Shown: piece by piece, positions 51,851 to 61,602 of the stretch
Layout of the letters: every line of letters starts with the position of its first letter
How positions within the stretch are numbered: the first letter of the stretch is position 1
NCBI RefSeq assembly: GCF_900101605.1
Contig: NZ_FMUR01000003.1
Location: 263,213 to 327,212 of the forward strand
Origin: Butyrivibrio hungatei
GTDB lineage: Bacteria > Bacillota > Clostridia > Lachnospirales > Lachnospiraceae
DNA length: 64,000 nt
Reading direction: 5' to 3'
The notes under the pieces: generated by a model
What the model saw: the letters and a program-made list of their open reading frames with translations, nothing else
The model's database searches: none
What the model was told of the DNA's origin: nothing
Program-made: the position numbers and the translations under genes

Positions 51851-52516
51851 TTATTTACGTTTTCTGATATGTTTACTTTCTTCGGCAGCCTTTATGACAT
51901 CAGGCACTTCTCCAACCTGTGATGCCTCTCCGGTCGACTCACAGCGGATAGTTACTCTGTTGGCTCCGCCTATAGTACATGTGAAAAGAGTAAGATCCCA
52001 GTCTCCGGACTCCATCTTCTCCGTATCATATGCTCCCAGCGTCTCCATGTTTGATACCTGGAAATAAAAGCTTCTGCCATTCATATCAGTAACGATCACT
52101 CTGTCACCCGTCTTAAGTTCTTTAAGCTTACCAAAGTGCTCTATATAATTATGACCTGCGACAATAAGATTGTTTTCGTATACAGATCCCATGTATCTAC
52201 ATACCGAAACCCTTGCATTATCATTGCTCCACTCGTTTTGAATAGGAAGTAAAAGACCAAGACTCGGTATTTCCACTGTTCCTATAAAACTTCTTCCGTC
52301 AACGTCTACTATCGGCATGTCTCCGGATAATTCAGGCTCAATAACCCTTCCCGGCATCTGTTCGATAACACCGGTCAAAAGGCTGTCAGATGCTGCTCCG
52401 GCTTCTGCATTTTCGTCAAAATTGTTCTTAATTATAAGCGCAGCTATGAAAATAAGCACCGCACCAAAAAACATATAGAGATAACCTGGAATCTTTTTCA
52501 ATTTATTGCCCCTCAC
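51851..52516 (-). CDS. Sortase, likely class D-type or housekeeping
   Basis: A 221-aa membrane-anchored transpeptidase with an N-terminal membrane segment (about 12-30). The sortase core has the catalytic His in LIVAGHNYIEHFG, Cys in LTLFTCTIGG and Arg in RVTIRCES. It lacks the C-terminal membrane helix and lid typical of class C. It is last in the pilus operon and probably attaches finished pili, or the minor pilin, to the cell wall. Confidence 0.88.
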   Translation of the reverse strand: MRGNKLKKIPGYLYMFFGAVLIFIAALIIKNNFDENAEAGAASDSLLTGVIEQMPGRVIEPELSGDMPIVDVDGRSFIGTVEIPSLGLLLPIQNEWSNDNARVSVCRYMGSVYENNLIVAGHNYIEHFGKLKELKTGDRVIVTDMNGRSFYFQVSNMETLGAYDTEKMESGDWDLTLFTCTIGGANRVTIRCESTGEASQVGEVPDVIKAAEESKHIRKRK

Positions 52517-52570
52517 ATTTTTTATATAGTATTACCCCATGAGTTTTATCCCATGGGGTATATACGTGTA

Positions 52571-53662
52571 TTAAATATTTCTGTTCCTTCTGATTCCCTT
52601 TACTATAAGTGCAACACCTACAATAATAAGTATGGGAAGAGGCCACCACAACTGACCTGTCTGTGGAAGTCTTCTTGCACCCAAAACAGCAGGAAGCTCG
52701 CTGAGCTTTCTTACTGCACCGAGAACATCAGGAAACTCTGTAGCGCCGCCGTCTCCGTGGCCGCCATTATCCTCTTCATGGTGTTCATCACCGCCCGGAG
52801 GTGGACCAGCAGGTGGAGTATACGTATTAGTAATTGTATAGATCTCCGATGCCACATCTCCGTTATATGTCTTAGACTCAGAAATTGAAGCGCTGTATCC
52901 TGAATCTGAAGGCAACACTTCTTCAAAAGACCATGTATTGCCGGGCTTCTCTGTCCAAGCATATGTCCAATTATTTGAATCATTAAGATTAACTGTCTGA
53001 TAAAGTTCGTTATTCTTAATGATCTTAACATCTATGGAAGAAGGACGTCTGTCTGAATATCCCTCATCGCTCCATCTCTTATGAAGCTCAAGATCAACCA
53101 TTCTGTCGAACTTCTCACACTTAGTGCCTGCCTGTGCATCATATACCCACTTGTCACTATCATCAAGCTGAGGTACAGATACCAAGAATGGCGCAAAAAC
53201 ATATGTATTTTCAGTTTCCTGATAGTTATCGGCACTTACAAGATAAATACCAAGCTCAAGACCGCTGAACTTAACCTGACCATTTGCTGAAACAGCTGTC
53301 TGATCCGGCTGATGCTCGCTTACAGCATACTGCAAAACATCATCTAAGATCTGTTTCCACTCCTGCTGTGCTTTGGCTTCATCTGTAATACCGCTCAGAT
53401 CCTTTATTGAGGATCTGTCGATATATCCCGCATCAAGCTCAAATGAACCTCCCTCGGTAGCACTTGCGATCTTGTAGATGCGTGAATTAACACCGTCAAA
53501 CATCTTGTCTTCGCCAAAATTGTATGTCACACTCAATGAACCCGATCTTGATGTGTCAATACTCTCTCTGGCCTGAACTGCCAAAGATGACTGACTGAAA
53601 ACCATAATCGCAGCCGTGAGTGTAGCCACTGTACGGCTAATTACTTCTCTTACCTTAATCAT
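52571..53662 (-). CDS. Minor SpaA-type pilin / basal subunit
   Basis: This 363-aa secreted protein has a signal peptide (about 1-30) and two SpaA/Cna-B-like domains with WSFEEVLPSDSGY, an E-box-like strand for an intramolecular isopeptide bond. A Pro/Gly/Asp/His-rich linker (PPAGPPPGG region) follows, then the sorting signal LPQTG, a membrane helix and a basic tail (RRNRN). The Pro-rich linker ahead of the sorting signal is common in basal pilins that span the wall. It lies between the two sortase genes. Confidence 0.87.
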   Translation of the reverse strand: MIKVREVISRTVATLTAAIMVFSQSSLAVQARESIDTSRSGSLSVTYNFGEDKMFDGVNSRIYKIASATEGGSFELDAGYIDRSSIKDLSGITDEAKAQQEWKQILDDVLQYAVSEHQPDQTAVSANGQVKFSGLELGIYLVSADNYQETENTYVFAPFLVSVPQLDDSDKWVYDAQAGTKCEKFDRMVDLELHKRWSDEGYSDRRPSSIDVKIIKNNELYQTVNLNDSNNWTYAWTEKPGNTWSFEEVLPSDSGYSASISESKTYNGDVASEIYTITNTYTPPAGPPPGGDEHHEEDNGGHGDGGATEFPDVLGAVRKLSELPAVLGARRLPQTGQLWWPLPILIIVGVALIVKGIRRNRNI

Positions 53663-53685
53663 AAAACAAATACCTCGTAGAGCAA

Positions 53686-54537
53686 TTATCCTTGCTTTGC
53701 TCCCTTTACCCTTTTAGGCTTTGACGTCCTAACAAGAAATACTATAAAAGCTATAAAAAGAATCGGTGCTCCGATGAACGGTGCCACTACCATGTTATTG
53801 TACCTTAAGGCATCTGCCGGCACTATAAGTCTTGATTCCTCGCTATAATCAACACGCTTACCTCTTACAAGCATCCTGTGAGTATTTACTCCGTAAGGAG
53901 TACAAGTAACAAGCGTGACGAATTCTTCATTATCGACTATTGCAAGATCATTGGTCTCCTCCGGAAGAACAATGTTTATCTTATCAATCTGATACGCAAA
54001 AGTCTGGTCTAAAATATGAAGTAAAAACGTATCCCCGACAATCATTTGATCGAGGTCAGAAAAAAGCTTAGAGGACGGAAGTCCTCGGTGTCCCGAAAGG
54101 ACTGCGTGTGTACTTTTAGTTCCGGTGGGAAACGATGTTCCCTCCAAATGTCCTATACCAACCTGTAAAACCGATTCGTCGGTCCCATGATAAATTGGAA
54201 GGTTGACCCCTATATTCTCAATTTCAATATATCCGATTATTCCTGTTCCGGATACATTAAGAATCCTATTGTACTCTTCCCTTTCTTCATCAGAAAGATC
54301 AAAATTTAGAGCTTTTTTAGCAAGTTCTTCATTATACGCCTTTGCTTCGCTCCACATCTTTGAATAATCTTCTTCGGAAATGTTATTAACCATTTCCTCG
54401 TAGTTAGAAATTGCTCTGCTCTGATTTCGCGAATTGATATAATTACTTACTGAAGGATATAAAAATATACCTAGTCCGGCGATAAATATCAATCCAAATA
54501 TTATATTGGGTATTTTTTTCTTTAGGTTCTTCTTCAT
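53686..54537 (-). CDS. srtC: Class C sortase (pilin polymerase)
   Basis: A 283-aa pilus-specific sortase with membrane segments at both ends (about 12-30 and 245-268). The active-site motifs are VLSGHRGLPSS (His), FVTLVTCTPYGVNTHR (Cys and Arg) and the class C context TDESVLQVGIGHLEGTSFP. It joins pilin subunits through Lys-Thr isopeptide bonds. The gene follows the major pilin after a 168-base gap holding a strong hairpin. Confidence 0.93.
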   Translation of the reverse strand: MKKNLKKKIPNIIFGLIFIAGLGIFLYPSVSNYINSRNQSRAISNYEEMVNNISEEDYSKMWSEAKAYNEELAKKALNFDLSDEEREEYNRILNVSGTGIIGYIEIENIGVNLPIYHGTDESVLQVGIGHLEGTSFPTGTKSTHAVLSGHRGLPSSKLFSDLDQMIVGDTFLLHILDQTFAYQIDKINIVLPEETNDLAIVDNEEFVTLVTCTPYGVNTHRMLVRGKRVDYSEESRLIVPADALRYNNMVVAPFIGAPILFIAFIVFLVRTSKPKRVKGAKQG

Positions 54538-54605
54538 CTAAGCAATTCTTATCTTTTCACCATATCGGTTATTTTTCTAAGAATCTTTAGGATTATGAAT
54601 ATACA

Positions 54606-54641
54606 TATTCTTCAAGGGAAGTAACCTTCCCTCGAAGAATA
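54606..54641 (-). promoter_or_regulatory. Hairpin between major pilin and sortase genes
   Basis: TATTCTTC-A-AGGGAAG and CTTCCCT-C-GAAGAATA form a 15-bp stem with one mismatch and a short loop, about 65 bases beyond the pilin stop. There is no T run after it, so it more likely protects the 3' end of an abundant pilin mRNA or attenuates than fully terminates. Confidence 0.75.
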
Positions 54642-54705
54642 CTGTTATCCAACTAATTCAACAAGATTCAAAACAATTAAACTTTTTCATCCCTTGTATA
54701 TTATA

Positions 54706-56154
54706 TTATTCAGCGTCAGCTTTTCTGCGAACGATGAAGTATGCGATTCCGGCAATAACAAGAATTCCACCGATGATGTAGAAGATTGTTGTACCGATAC
54801 CACCTGTGTGAGGGAGTGTAAGACCTGTTCCGTCCTCAACCGTTGCAGTCTGAACTGCTCCTGTATTGGAAGAAGTTGCTACTGTTACCTGCTGTGCATG
54901 CTTATGATTACCTACAGTGCTCTCAAGAAGGTTGTAACCCTGAGGAGCCTGTGTCTCTTCAAGAATATAATTCTCTGCATTAAGACCTAAGATTGTAAGA
55001 GGTGCTTCAGCAACAGTTACGATTGCATCAACCGATCCATCGGGATCTACCTTGTACTCAGTATCTGAAACCTTTGTGAACTTAAGCTGTGTATCACCGC
55101 TCTCTCTGTATACCTTAAATTCTGCTCCGGGAAGAACCTTTCCTGACGCATCACCTCTAGCGATCTTCTTGATCTGAAGAGGATATGTCATTGTCTTTGT
55201 TGTAACATGAGTTGTCTCTGTTCCGTTACCATAGATGAGGAAAGCTTCGTTGATGTTTTCCTCAGATGCGATAACCGCATCCTTGTTAACTACTGCCTGA
55301 TATGTAACAGTTGCAGTTGTATCAGACTTAGGTTCACCCTCAAATGTAATCTTGAATCCCTTATTTCCGTTCTCGTCAACATAAGCATTGTCGATGCTGA
55401 AACCAAGAGAACTGTCTGAGAAAGAAACATTGCTGTCCTGAACATCTACAAGTGTAAGTCCGGGTGTCAATGTATCAACGATGGCATAGTTCTCACCGCC
55501 AATCTTAAGATCTGCTTCAACAGTGAACTCTACTGTATCACCGATCTGTGCATCATTTCCTGTCTTATCACCGTAAACTGTTGACTCATTTGTAGCAGTA
55601 TTAACATGCTTTCTGATTTCAGGAACGCTGTTCTTCTCCTGAATACCTGCGTTAGGAGTTGTTGTATCAACTGCTACGGCACTACCAAGTGATGAATCTA
55701 CTACATAGTAACCATATTCACTAACTGAAATTGTAGCTACGCCATCTTCTGAAGCTGTTGTTGAACCGTCATTTGAGATTCCGTTAGCCTTTGCGTAAGC
55801 AAGTACAGCCTTACCAAAAACCTTAGCCTGTTCTGCTGAAGTAAGTCCTGATGTATCAAGGATATCATTATCACCAACCTCGAAGAATGAACTCATTGCT
55901 ACACTGTTTCCATCATCACTGTATGTGTATGAAGGAAGACCTGAAAACTTAGCTGCAAGCTTGTAAATACCACCTGCATCGGCATTTGCTTCATCAGCAG
56001 GTACAAAGTCAAATACGCGGTAAGCGTCATATGTCTGTCCTGCTATTGCATTAGTAATTGTAATTGTTCCGGCAGCCGCATAGGCTGTGATTGCCATTCC
56101 AAGTACCATCGCGGATACAAGGAATCCTACTATCAGTTTCTTGATTCTATTCAT
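54706..56154 (-). CDS. Major SpaA-type pilin
   Basis: A 482-aa shaft pilin with a signal peptide ending around AYAA, an N-terminal domain with the YRVFDF strand, a middle Cna-like domain and a C-terminal SpaA domain (YPLQIKKIARGD, then YILEETQAPQGYNLLE, a canonical E-box). The sorting signal is LPHTG, followed by a membrane helix and RRKADAE. Strong GAAGGAG ribosome binding fits a highly made subunit. It is fourth in the pilus operon, polymerised by the class C sortase downstream. Confidence 0.93.
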   Translation of the reverse strand: MNRIKKLIVGFLVSAMVLGMAITAYAAAGTITITNAIAGQTYDAYRVFDFVPADEANADAGGIYKLAAKFSGLPSYTYSDDGNSVAMSSFFEVGDNDILDTSGLTSAEQAKVFGKAVLAYAKANGISNDGSTTASEDGVATISVSEYGYYVVDSSLGSAVAVDTTTPNAGIQEKNSVPEIRKHVNTATNESTVYGDKTGNDAQIGDTVEFTVEADLKIGGENYAIVDTLTPGLTLVDVQDSNVSFSDSSLGFSIDNAYVDENGNKGFKITFEGEPKSDTTATVTYQAVVNKDAVIASEENINEAFLIYGNGTETTHVTTKTMTYPLQIKKIARGDASGKVLPGAEFKVYRESGDTQLKFTKVSDTEYKVDPDGSVDAIVTVAEAPLTILGLNAENYILEETQAPQGYNLLESTVGNHKHAQQVTVATSSNTGAVQTATVEDGTGLTLPHTGGIGTTIFYIIGGILVIAGIAYFIVRRKADAE

Positions 56155-56237
56155 CTTCTTCTCCTTCTTTGAATCTTGTGTCAGTTTATTTTTTTATAAT
56201 GTCGTTCAATATATATCCGATGCAAATGAGCACCTGT

Positions 56238-56259
56238 TTTAAAGCATTTCTGCTCTAAA
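56238..56259 (-). promoter_or_regulatory. Hairpin upstream of the major pilin gene
   Basis: On the minus strand TTTAGAGCA-GAAA-TGCTTTAAA forms a perfect 9-bp stem with a GAAA tetraloop, about 35 bases after the large adhesin stop. It may process or attenuate the transcript between adhesin and major pilin. A TATATA/TATAAA-rich stretch near 56190-56215 could hold a secondary promoter. Confidence 0.6.
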
Positions 56260-56292
56260 TCCATATTGCTAAAAATCAATTATTCAAAGTTC

Positions 56293-59200
56293 TCAAGACT
56301 CCTCTTTTTCTTCAGATTCATCTTTCTTTTTACGTATGTTGTATGCACTTCCTCCAAGAACTGCCGTCAAAGCCGTTCCAAGACCTATTGCAAGAATAGG
56401 GAACTCACCGATTCCACCTGAGTTAGGAAGAACGTTTCCGCTTCTTTCGTTAGCAACTACAAGTGTAACGCTACCGCCCTCGCCGTATACTTCTGACCAC
56501 TCTGTTGAAGTCATGGTCTGTGCATCTTTGTTATATGCGTAGTATGTGATCTTAGGAGCCTGGCGATATTCTACAGCACCTGTAGAATCGCACTCTACAA
56601 TGTAGTACCTTCCAAGTCCCGGTACAGGTACTTCCGCTGTCCACTCGCTACCATAGCTAAGAGCTATAGGTCCTTTTACGAGTTCCGGTGATCCACTACC
56701 ATTTGACTGATAAAGGTTAACGAATACGGTTCCGAAATCCTTTGTTCCGTTGTAAGGAACATCTACACCATTAAGAGTCCAGCTCTTTCTAATCTTGATG
56801 TACGGATCGTTTGTAAGTTCTACTCTTACATTTCCGCTTTCGTCATATGTTACTGTTACATCTGTAAGCTTGTATCCGTTTACTGATGATACTGCTTCAT
56901 CTGCTTCGGAAGACTGTGAAATAACATTTCCGGCAGCATCTTTAGCTACAGTCTTAACGGCATTCAATCTTACAAGCTCAGAGCCGTTGTTGTAATACTC
57001 TTCAGCAACATATTCATATTTGTTTCCGTTTGCATCACATGTCTCAAGTTCATCAATTACATACTCATTTGAGCTGATCTTTCCGCCATGATCGCTGCAA
57101 TCGGAAGCGCTGATAACAACATCCTTATAATCTTCGAGTTCGCCGCCTTCTATGTGTCTCTTGATCTTGACGGTTACATCGAAAATACCGTTTGTTGAAT
57201 TCTGCTTCCAGTTCTTAACAAGTACAAGTTTTACAGATGACTTGTTATAGAAACCTGCCTTATCTTCAGGTACTGCAGTCGAATCATTGCACTGATCCAC
57301 AATACCTGCACAGCTGTCGGGACTTGCAAGAATTGCTTCCGCTGTTGCCTTATCTGTGATTCTGTAATATGTCTTGTTAAGGTTCTCACCGTCAACATAA
57401 TAGTCAATCTTTGCTACAACAATTGACTTATCAAGAACTGTCTGCGTAGTATTTGAAGCATCTGCAGAACCTTCACCGAATACATAATAGTATGTATTAC
57501 CATGTTCAAGTCCCCAAGCTACCGCATCAACAGGATACTCAATCTTGCTTCCGTTGTTGGTGATGCTGCTCATAGATGCAGGATACTTTCTTCTGTCTCC
57601 GCCTTCTACCGTTCTTGATCCGTTAGCGTCAGTCTTTACAAGTCTTACCCAGAAGTTGAACTTAAGGTTATTATCCTGAAGCGGACTTCCGTTAAGGAAC
57701 TTTGTAAGACCAAGGTCAAAGTTCTGTATCTTCTTATTGTTGAAGTTGATATTATCTTTTATTTCATTCTTAAAATACTTCTTATCGAATCTTGTATTAA
57801 GCTTATTAGCTTCATCTGCATTTATCTTGTAATATGAAATGCCCTTAATGGCTGCATCGCCCTGGCCTTCTTCATACTCAACCTTTGCAAGAAGAGCCGA
57901 AGTATCCTTAATATAAGTACCTGTTGTATCATTCTCAGTAAACATGAAGTAATATACATTGCCCTTACCATACTCCATACCTACTGACTGAGGATCGTCT
58001 ATTGTATAGCTGATCTTATCAAAATCATTATGTATATCATTAGAAAGCGTCTGCCATCCCTTGTTCTTCTCATCATATTTCTTCAATGTGAATGAGAATA
58101 CGTCCTCTGCTTCAGGAGTCTTGCCATCAACAAGCTTTCCAACCTTAAGTTCTACAGGAACACGTGTTGCATCTGTGTTTGTAATTGTTGTTGAAGCCAT
58201 CATGCTAAGATGCTTTCTGACAACCATCTTGTGAATCTCACATCTCTTGATAACACTATTTGCGATGATTGTTCCACTGTATGATCCTGTACATTCAACA
58301 GTACATTTTGGTGCTACAAGAGCTCCCGATGAAATATCTACATTAAGCTTTCCTTCATAAGGAACATATCGTGAACACTTATCAACTACAGGGTTAAGAA
58401 CTATCTGGTTTGCAACTTCACTCCAGTCACCTGTTCCCAAGCCGTTAACCTTGATCTTGTTAAATGTATATGAACGAACATTTGTAAGATCTACGTTAAT
58501 AACAAGGAGCTTACTTCCAACACTAAATCCCTGATTTACAGCATAGTTATCTTCATTCTTATTAAAGTAATATCTTGTAAGATCCGAACAAAGGTTTCCG
58601 CCATCTGTTGCTATAACGTTTGCAACTTCAACACTTCCGTTTGACTTAGCAAGTGCAATTTCACTTGCAGCATTCGTCGCTTTTGAAAGTAAATTGTCAA
58701 TATTAACGGGGAACTCTCCGTTAAAGGTATATTCCAGATACTGGCTTCCGCTACTTGCACGATGATCGTAAGTAACACATCCGTACGCTCCGCCGGACTT
58801 CTTATAATAAATTGTTGCTCCGTCAATATGCTGGATCAGTCTTCCAATCTGTTCTCTTGTTCTGCCGCCGATATTCTCAACAAAGTTGTCGGTATATAAC
58901 GCCATACTGTCATTTAAGCCATCAAATCCGTTAGCGCCGTAAGTAACAGTATACGATCCATACTTTTCATTGTTCTTTACCGGCTTTCCGCCTTCTTTGT
59001 CAAGCTCAAAGACATACAATCTGGGAGAATTCTGTCCCAAGAGTTTGTAATCTAATGTCTGAGATCCCTTACCATCGGCACCTGTTGTAATGCTAAAGTC
59101 GCTTCCCTGAATTTTTCTGGTTCCCTCAGCATCCTGATATACCGCGAAGAAGAACTTTCCGGCCTTCTTTGCACCGTTTACAACTTTATTTACTGTAATC

Positions 59201-60927
59201 TTATAATCGCCAATTTTCTGATATGTCTGTGTCGAGTTACCAATTGTATAGTCTTGAATATTTTTAATATTTTTAACGGCTACATTTGCTTCACTGTGAT
59301 TGTTACATCCGTCGTAGTTGTTTGCAACAACACCGAAGTATGTAGAATCACCGAGCATATCTATGATCTCGTTTGCGGAATAGTCCTTTGTTCCCACCCA
59401 GGAACGTCCGTTCGCGCTCTTTATAACACCGAAAACACAGAACGAATCAGTCTGGAATGAAACATTATCACTTGAATCGCTAAGATCGACTTTTCCGTCG
59501 TCAAAAACTTCTACCTGAATATCATTTGCCGAAATACTTGTAGCTTCACTTGTCGAATCAAACTTCTCTTTTACTTCATCTGTAAGAGGAAGGTGTACTA
59601 TAGTAACATCCTCTGAATTGTCTGTATCAAGATCTGCAGAGATCTTGTTGTTTGTATACTCAATAGAAACAGAAGCTGTTCCATCTGTAAGATCGTACTC
59701 AACATTATCAAGAAGGAATGCTATATCAAGAAGTACAGTATTCTTCTCATCAAATTCTAAAGCCGCTGCGTCTTCTTCTCCGCCTTCACCGGCAATCTCA
59801 CCTGCCTTGCTGTTAAGTGCGGCAAGATAAGCATCGTAATTATATCCCTTTGTATTGCGCTCAACTTCTGTAACTGTAAGCTCAATACCCTCAGGAAATA
59901 CATCAGGCTTGGTAAGTACAACCTTAACCTTTGCATCACCATCCGAGTAAACAAACTCTGTCTTTGTATTTGCCGGATAGTATACAAGATCAAGCTCTGT
60001 ATCCTCTTCAAGTTCTCTAACTTCGCCATCGGCAGTTGTCACCTTATAAATTGCATGCTCAACTGTTTCGCCGTTAACGTCGGTAAGAAGTGAGGCGCTG
60101 TCCTTATTTTCTGCGCCCTTTGCAGATGCGGCAAACTCTTTGGTCTCTTTCTCAACCTTTACGATCTCTTCATCATCGATGACCGCTTTATTAAAGAAAT
60201 AACCCTCAAAATTCTTGGCATCCTTTTTGATATCAAAGGAGTCTGTGATAGAAAGTTCTTTTGATTCCGCAATCTCTTTGTCATGTGAATCCACATATTT
60301 AACTGTTACGATCACATCTTTGTAATCTTCAATGGATTCAATAGAAGATGCTTCTGTAGATGCTTCGGTAGACATCTCAGATGATGCCGTACTTGCAGCG
60401 TCCGATGCTTCTGTTGATGCAGTAGAAGCTAAAACAGATTCGGCTTCTTCCTCTTCTTTAACGGTTGTTCCATTGGTAGCGGCACTATCAGCAGTGTTTT
60501 CCTTGTCAGCTTCTTCAACTTTTTCAGCTTCCTCAGTCTTCACTTCCTCGCTATCGTCCTTATTCTCCACAATGGAATCATCAGAGTTGTTTTCACCATC
60601 GGGAGTGGCATTTTCTTCAACGGTAGTTTCCTCAACTTCTTCGTTACCGCTTTCGTCAGATCCGTCGTCGGTATCGTCCCCGCTGTCGTCGCCCTCCTGA
60701 TTCATCTCTTCGATCAAACCGCTCTCAAAATCGTCATCAGCCGTTTCCATTACAAGACCAACTGACTGTGCTCCCTCTTCAGTCATCGCAGCAGCAGGTT
60801 TGTTAAGCACATACAATGTGATAGAACCTGTAATGATTGCAACGCATAAAACAAAAGCAAGCCATTTCTTGTAATTCTGATGCTTTTTGATGTAGTTTTC
60901 TGCGCGGTGTTCATAAGCTTTGCGCAT
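56293..60927 (-). CDS. Large tip adhesin/pilin with LPNSG sorting signal
   Basis: A 1544-aa surface protein. It has an N-terminal basic stretch and membrane-like signal (about 20-50), then a 150-residue Glu/Asp/Ser/Thr-rich stalk. Several beta-rich domains follow, including FctA/Spy0128-like pilin repeats (YKITVNKVVNGAKKAGKFFF, then KLVDGKTPEAEDVFSFTL) and Cna-B-like domains near the C-terminus (LVKNWKQNSTNGIFDVTVKI). It ends with LPNSG, a membrane helix and RKKDESEEKEES. LPNSG is a variant of LPxTG. As the largest product and upstream of the major pilin, it is the likely tip adhesin. Confidence 0.88.
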   Translation of the reverse strand: MRKAYEHRAENYIKKHQNYKKWLAFVLCVAIITGSITLYVLNKPAAAMTEEGAQSVGLVMETADDDFESGLIEEMNQEGDDSGDDTDDGSDESGNEEVEETTVEENATPDGENNSDDSIVENKDDSEEVKTEEAEKVEEADKENTADSAATNGTTVKEEEEAESVLASTASTEASDAASTASSEMSTEASTEASSIESIEDYKDVIVTVKYVDSHDKEIAESKELSITDSFDIKKDAKNFEGYFFNKAVIDDEEIVKVEKETKEFAASAKGAENKDSASLLTDVNGETVEHAIYKVTTADGEVRELEEDTELDLVYYPANTKTEFVYSDGDAKVKVVLTKPDVFPEGIELTVTEVERNTKGYNYDAYLAALNSKAGEIAGEGGEEDAAALEFDEKNTVLLDIAFLLDNVEYDLTDGTASVSIEYTNNKISADLDTDNSEDVTIVHLPLTDEVKEKFDSTSEATSISANDIQVEVFDDGKVDLSDSSDNVSFQTDSFCVFGVIKSANGRSWVGTKDYSANEIIDMLGDSTYFGVVANNYDGCNNHSEANVAVKNIKNIQDYTIGNSTQTYQKIGDYKITVNKVVNGAKKAGKFFFAVYQDAEGTRKIQGSDFSITTGADGKGSQTLDYKLLGQNSPRLYVFELDKEGGKPVKNNEKYGSYTVTYGANGFDGLNDSMALYTDNFVENIGGRTREQIGRLIQHIDGATIYYKKSGGAYGCVTYDHRASSGSQYLEYTFNGEFPVNIDNLLSKATNAASEIALAKSNGSVEVANVIATDGGNLCSDLTRYYFNKNEDNYAVNQGFSVGSKLLVINVDLTNVRSYTFNKIKVNGLGTGDWSEVANQIVLNPVVDKCSRYVPYEGKLNVDISSGALVAPKCTVECTGSYSGTIIANSVIKRCEIHKMVVRKHLSMMASTTITNTDATRVPVELKVGKLVDGKTPEAEDVFSFTLKKYDEKNKGWQTLSNDIHNDFDKISYTIDDPQSVGMEYGKGNVYYFMFTENDTTGTYIKDTSALLAKVEYEEGQGDAAIKGISYYKINADEANKLNTRFDKKYFKNEIKDNINFNNKKIQNFDLGLTKFLNGSPLQDNNLKFNFWVRLVKTDANGSRTVEGGDRRKYPASMSSITNNGSKIEYPVDAVAWGLEHGNTYYYVFGEGSADASNTTQTVLDKSIVVAKIDYYVDGENLNKTYYRITDKATAEAILASPDSCAGIVDQCNDSTAVPEDKAGFYNKSSVKLVLVKNWKQNSTNGIFDVTVKIKRHIEGGELEDYKDVVISASDCSDHGGKISSNEYVIDELETCDANGNKYEYVAEEYYNNGSELVRLNAVKTVAKDAAGNVISQSSEADEAVSSVNGYKLTDVTVTYDESGNVRVELTNDPYIKIRKSWTLNGVDVPYNGTKDFGTVFVNLYQSNGSGSPELVKGPIALSYGSEWTAEVPVPGLGRYYIVECDSTGAVEYRQAPKITYYAYNKDAQTMTSTEWSEVYGEGGSVTLVVANERSGNVLPNSGGIGEFPILAIGLGTALTAVLGGSAYNIRKKKDESEEKEES

Positions 60928-60982
60928 ATCTCTTATCCTCTTACCCTTTTACCCATTATTGTCTGCTAGTTACATGTTTAGC

Positions 60983-61594
60983 TTAAAGTCCCCCGAATTT
61001 GTTAAACGGATAAACTCTAAACACAACCTTCCCGATAAGTTGTTCCTTGGTCACACATCCGACTACACTGCTTCGTGAATCAATTGAAGCACTTCTGTGA
61101 TCTCCAAGTACAAAATACCTGTTTTCCGGGACCTGATATGGAAATGTCAGGTCAGTCGGCTCAAAACTCTTTTCTACATACGGCTCATCAAGTATTTCCC
61201 CATTTACAGATACATTGCCGTCTGCGTCGAGATTGATCCAATCTCCGGGTGAACCCACGACTCTTTTTACCAAAACTTTGTTGTTGTAGTAAAAAGCTAT
61301 CAGCTCTCCGGGTTCGAATGATGTTCTAGTATAAGCTACCACCAGATCTCCGGTTTCCAGTGTCGGCGTCATACTATCTCCTGTTACTTTTAATACTGCT
61401 ATGAAAAAGCTGGAAACAAGAACTGCAAGTGCCGCGACTACAACGACTACTATCAATGTATTTCTCAACACTTTCTTGTATTCCTTTTTGCTATTTTCCC
61501 TTTTCAGTTCACTTTTCAACTGATCCAGAGAAGGTTTAACCTGCTCCTGCTGATCCTGAGAAGGATTTGCCTGTTCTTTTTTTTGTTTACCCAT
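60983..61594 (-). CDS. Type I signal peptidase dedicated to the pilus operon
   Basis: A 203-aa signal peptidase I. A Gln/Lys-rich N-terminus precedes one membrane helix (about 48-70). The catalytic Ser is in TGDSMTPTLETGD and the Lys in VLVKRVVGSPGDW, with box E as VLGDHRSASIDSR. Pilus islands of Gram-positive bacteria often carry their own signal peptidase; this one likely processes or helps assemble the large pilins. It starts eight bases downstream of the coiled-coil gene. Confidence 0.92.
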   Translation of the reverse strand: MGKQKKEQANPSQDQQEQVKPSLDQLKSELKRENSKKEYKKVLRNTLIVVVVVAALAVLVSSFFIAVLKVTGDSMTPTLETGDLVVAYTRTSFEPGELIAFYYNNKVLVKRVVGSPGDWINLDADGNVSVNGEILDEPYVEKSFEPTDLTFPYQVPENRYFVLGDHRSASIDSRSSVVGCVTKEQLIGKVVFRVYPFNKFGGL

Positions 61595-61602
61595 CTGTGC
61601 TC

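Noticed and set aside
60332..60700. Plus-strand open frame opposite the adhesin stalk
   Set aside because: Antisense of the Glu/Ser/Thr-rich stalk; low-complexity Ser/Val translation.
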